Assembly (NCBI GenBank): GCA_964583615.1
Contig: CAZOWM010000015.1
Coordinates: forward strand, 4,536 to 68,535
Direction: 5' to 3'
From: CAZOWM01 sp964583615
GTDB taxonomy: Bacteria; Spirochaetota; B62-G9; DRHN01
Length of the DNA: 64,000 bases
In this document: piece by piece, positions 61,173-64,000 of the stretch
Layout of the letters: each line of letters starts with the position of its first letter
Numbering within the stretch: position 1 is the stretch's first letter
Translations under genes and position numbers: made by a program
The notes under the pieces: model-generated
Told to the model about the DNA's origin: nothing
The model's database searches: none
Seen by the model: only the letters and a program-made list of their open reading frames with translations

Positions 61173-63086
61173 TCAGAGGGATGAAAAAGACTTTGTCAAT
61201 ATTCTGTTCAGTCTTTTCACGAAGGTTGCCGGGTCTTTCAACTCTGCGCCTTCCATGAGCAGTGCCTGCTCGTACAAAAGCCTGCTCACATCCTCGATAA
61301 GCTCATTGTTGTTTGTTGTCTGGAGTTTTTTGATGATCTCGTGTGATGGGTTGATTTCAAGGATAGGCTTCACATCAGGAACCGTATTCTGCCCCATGGC
61401 TTTGAGCAGCTGCTGCATCTGCAGTGTCAGATCCTTCTCATCCGCAACGATACAGGAAGGGGAGTCACTCAACCGAACGCTTGTCCGAACATCCTTCACG
61501 TCGCTGCCGAGTACCTTTTTGATCTTTTTGATGAGAGGATCGAGTTTCTTTTCGCTTTCCCTGTCTTCTTCTGTTTTCAGGTCCTCAGCCGCGTCACTTC
61601 TGTTTACCGACTTCAGTTCAATATCCTTGTACTGACCGATCGCAGGCATCAAGATTTCGTCGATGCCATCATACATCAGAAGCACGTCGATATCTTTTTT
61701 CACATATGCCTCGATGAGAGGAGAGTTCCTGAGGTTCCGCTCGTTTTCTCCGGTTATGTAATAAATCACCTTCTGGTCAGGCTGCATTCTCTCCTTGTAC
61801 TCGGTAAACGTAGTGTATCCTTCGCTTTTTGTCGATTTGAACTGCAGGAGCTCGAGAAGCACATCTCTGTTGCCGAAATCCTGGTACACGCCCTCCTTGA
61901 GCGGAAGCCGGAACTCCTCGTAAAAGTCATTGTATTTTCCCCTTTCTTTTTTCAAATCCTCCAGCTCTCCCAGAATTTTTTTCACTGACGCGCTTCTGAT
62001 GCTCGCTAAAACCCTGTTCTGCTGGAGCATCTCCCTACTGATGTTGAGAGGCAGGTCTTCGGAATCAATGATCCCCCGAATGAATCGCAAATAATGCGGC
62101 ATGAGTTCCTTGTCATCGTCCGTAATGAACACCCGCTTTATGTACAGTTTGATTCCCGGGCTGTAGTCAGACCAGAAGAGGTCTATGGGAGCCTTTTTCG
62201 GTATGTAAAACAGCGTGGTGTACTGCAACTTCCCCTCCGCCTTGGTATGAATATAGACAAGAGGGTCTTCGGTGTCATGGGAGATCGACTTGTAGAACTC
62301 ATAATAATCCTCTTCCTTGAGCTCCGACTTCGGATGCTGCCACAGTGCAGAAGCTGCATTGGCCTGTTCTTCTTTGGGCTCTCTGACTTCCTTTCTGCTG
62401 CTCCCTTCACCCTCGTATCGAATATCTTCATAATGAAGAAATATTGGGAATGGAATGTGATTGGAGTACTTTTTTATGATACCTTCGAGCCGCCACTTGC
62501 TCGCAAATTCCTCACCTTGTTCATTCAGATAAAGTACCACTGTGGTGCCGATGGAGTCTCGGTCCGCGTCGACGATTTCATAATTGCCCTTTCCGTCACT
62601 CGACCACTTGTATGCCTGCTCTTCACCCACCCTTTTGCTGATCACATCCACTTTCTCCGCAACCATGAATGAAGAGTAAAACCCAACACCGAACTGGCCG
62701 ATGAGATTCGAGTCTTTTCTTGCGTCTCCGGTGAGGGACTTGAGAAAGTCTTTCGTACCTGAACGTGCGATTGTTCCGAGATTTTCCTCGAGCTCCTTTT
62801 CGTTCATTCCTATTCCGCTGTCCGAAACGGTGATGAGCTTTTCCGAATTGCTCTCAGTGAGGGTAATAATCTTTTTCGACTCCGCCCCGATAAACACATC
62901 GATGCGCGGATCAAAATCTCTGCCCTTGTACTTGTTGTCCGTCAGCGTAAGATATTTCAGCTTGTCAAGCGCGTCCGATGCATTGGATATGAGTTCACGC
63001 AGAAAGATCTCCGGATGGGAATAAAGAGAATGGATGATGAGGTGGAGAAGCTGATTTACTTCTGTTTTAAACATGCGCTTTGCCAT
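61173..63086 (-). CDS. htpG: Molecular chaperone HtpG (Hsp90)
   Basis: 637 residues, normal length. The ATPase domain shows LRELISNASDALDKL, DSGIGMNEKELEENLG, GQFGVGFYSSFMVAEKV and GTTVVLYL. The middle domain has LPLNISREMLQQN with the catalytic Arg region. The C-terminal dimerisation domain ends KRLNRILTKSF. GGGAGG precedes ATG 63086. It is monocistronic or followed by the anti-sigma-like gene 36 bases on. Confidence 0.97.
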   Translation of the reverse strand: MAKRMFKTEVNQLLHLIIHSLYSHPEIFLRELISNASDALDKLKYLTLTDNKYKGRDFDPRIDVFIGAESKKIITLTESNSEKLITVSDSGIGMNEKELEENLGTIARSGTKDFLKSLTGDARKDSNLIGQFGVGFYSSFMVAEKVDVISKRVGEEQAYKWSSDGKGNYEIVDADRDSIGTTVVLYLNEQGEEFASKWRLEGIIKKYSNHIPFPIFLHYEDIRYEGEGSSRKEVREPKEEQANAASALWQHPKSELKEEDYYEFYKSISHDTEDPLVYIHTKAEGKLQYTTLFYIPKKAPIDLFWSDYSPGIKLYIKRVFITDDDKELMPHYLRFIRGIIDSEDLPLNISREMLQQNRVLASIRSASVKKILGELEDLKKERGKYNDFYEEFRLPLKEGVYQDFGNRDVLLELLQFKSTKSEGYTTFTEYKERMQPDQKVIYYITGENERNLRNSPLIEAYVKKDIDVLLMYDGIDEILMPAIGQYKDIELKSVNRSDAAEDLKTEEDRESEKKLDPLIKKIKKVLGSDVKDVRTSVRLSDSPSCIVADEKDLTLQMQQLLKAMGQNTVPDVKPILEINPSHEIIKKLQTTNNNELIEDVSRLLYEQALLMEGAELKDPATFVKRLNRILTKSFSSL

Positions 63087-63322
63087 TCTACGAATCCTCC
63101 CTCGCTCTATACAATATCCGACTTATAAGAAAATACTCATATTCCTTTTCTTTGCGAAATGAAATTTGGTCTCTTGATTTATCAAACATCCGTGATATCA
63201 TATGTAATAAAGTGCTGTTCTTCATAATTGGTGAAGTATGCGGTTCATTCTATCCGCAGAGAGGGCAGCAGGAGAAAAACACTTTTTCCCAAAGGATCAA
63301 GACCAATGCCTGGAGCTTGTGA

Positions 63323-63832
63323 ATGCCCAACAGAAAAACCCTGATACTTATCAAACCTGACGGTCTGTCCAAGTCTTTGACGGGTAACGTGCTCACACGG
63401 TTCAGTGAAACACGGTTACAGATCATTGCCGCCAAAATTATGCGGGTCTCCAGGGAACTCGCGGAAAAACACTATGCGATGCACAAGGACAAACCCTTTT
63501 TCAACGATCTCATAGATTACATCATGGGAAAGAAGCACAAACGCCAGAAGGTAATGGCCCTGGTGTATTACGGAGAGAATGCAATCGAAAAAATCCGTAC
63601 AGTCTGCGGAGACACAAATCCGGAACGTGCAGAGCCGGAGTCAATTCGCGGGCAGTACGGCCGGATTCTGACTACCGGTGTTTTTGAAAACGTTGTGCAC
63701 GCCAGTGATTCTCCGGAAAGTGCAGAAAGTGAGATCAAGCTCTGGTTTGAACCGGATGAAATTATTTTCGATATTTACCCTTCTGAGGAGAAAGTCTTTA
63801 AGAATTATAAAAAACGCGTGTGGAAGGAATAA
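63323..63832 (+). CDS. ndk: Nucleoside diphosphate kinase
   Basis: Balances NTP pools through a phospho-His intermediate. The 169 residues hold RKTLILIKPDGLSK, the HKDKPFFNDLIDYI segment and the active His in NVVHASDSPESAESEI (about 130). The usual length is 130-150; the extra residues are in the region KKHKRQKVMALVYYGE and in the C-terminus after LWF. GGAG lies before ATG 63323. Confidence 0.93.
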   Translation: MPNRKTLILIKPDGLSKSLTGNVLTRFSETRLQIIAAKIMRVSRELAEKHYAMHKDKPFFNDLIDYIMGKKHKRQKVMALVYYGENAIEKIRTVCGDTNPERAEPESIRGQYGRILTTGVFENVVHASDSPESAESEIKLWFEPDEIIFDIYPSEEKVFKNYKKRVWKE

Positions 63833-63946
63833 CAGAAACGGACGACCGTCCCGCCGCCCGTTTCCCTCAGCACTTTTTTCTTTCAGCACCTTTCAGCAGC
63901 TTCACCATTTCCTTTTTTATTTCTCGATGTCCCGAAAGCTTCGTAT

Positions 63947-64000
63947 TTACAGTTCTTTCAGATCATCGAGATTGGACTTTCTCTTTCCGGGAGTGACGTT
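63947..64000 (-). CDS. C-terminal end of a gene cut by the window edge
   Basis: Reading the minus strand from the window end, 17 codons (NVTPGKRKSNLDDLKEL) lead to a TAA at 63947-63949. A second frame just beyond continues protein-like (TKLSGHREIKKEMVKLLKG, ending KKC then TGA near 63870), so the gene may carry a frameshift near 63950. Too little is visible to name it. Confidence 0.4.
   Translation of the reverse strand, partial: NVTPGKRKSNLDDLKEL

Noticed and set aside
1..64000. tRNA, rRNA, CRISPR arrays, insertion sequences, prophage
   Set aside because: Intergenic stretches were read on both strands and no cloverleaf, regular spacer array, transposase or integrase was recognised.

Overview
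The window (about 50% GC by eye, densely coded on both strands) reads as part of a bacterial chromosome from an anaerobic, double-membraned bacterium. Evidence for two membranes is a TolC-type outer-membrane channel and an RND pump; evidence for anaerobic energy metabolism is a NAD-linked [NiFe] hydrogenase and a peroxiredoxin under a Fur/PerR-like regulator. A relaxed lipoprotein signal (F-S-C), PTS IIA proteins without sugar permeases and a uridine-kinase-like protein with an N-terminal TGS region would fit a spirochaete, but this is only a guess. No rRNA, tRNA, CRISPR array, complete insertion sequence or prophage was seen.

Layout. 1-3.7 kb: tyrA (cut by the window edge) and aroF on the minus strand, with an intact ribokinase and a broken sugar-ABC permease between them. 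aroF has its own promoter and a complete Phe/Tyr transcription attenuator. 3.7-10.2 kb: a membrane protein, a nucleoside kinase, an operon of HTH-IIA, IIA and cation/proton antiporter genes, and a patatin-like lipase. 10.3-17.1 kb: nnr metabolite repair, an aldo/keto reductase, a secreted nuclease, a 2-hydroxyacid dehydrogenase, a DUF1638 protein and tolC with a probable premature stop. 17.1-17.8 kb: two decayed genes and a terminator. 17.8-23.2 kb: hoxFUYH plus a maturation protease fused to a receiver domain, behind a strong promoter. 23.3-28.3 kb: HAD phosphatase, rhamnulokinase-like kinase, threonine aldolase and a lipoprotein. 28.3-41 kb: a signalling block of GGDEF, HD-GYP, HDOD and three PAS histidine kinases. 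41-51.8 kb: PhoH2, a gutted HtrA gene, a methyltransferase, rpiB, a frameshifted gene, an RND pump, a cupin isomerase, a thioesterase and a peroxiredoxin/Fur oxidative-stress set. 52-59 kb: an HU protein with a novel N-terminal domain, a phosphatase-kinase-FHA-VWA operon, and a stand-alone paralogue of the novel HU-linked domain. 59-64 kb: a PAS protein that looks like a beheaded kinase, an anti-sigma-like protein, htpG and ndk.

Two themes stand out. The first is regulation: the aroF attenuator, the protease-receiver fusion, and the kinase/phosphatase/FHA operon. The second is gene loss: at least five loci keep recognisable ends of a gene but have lost the middle or the start (sugar permease, flavin disulfide reductase, nucleoside hydrolase, HtrA, short-chain dehydrogenase). 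Two more carry a single frameshift or stop. Several remnants (permease, nucleoside hydrolase) and intact neighbours (ribokinase, rpiB, nucleoside kinase) point to a former nucleoside/pentose salvage capacity. Assembly error cannot be excluded for any of these from the sequence alone.
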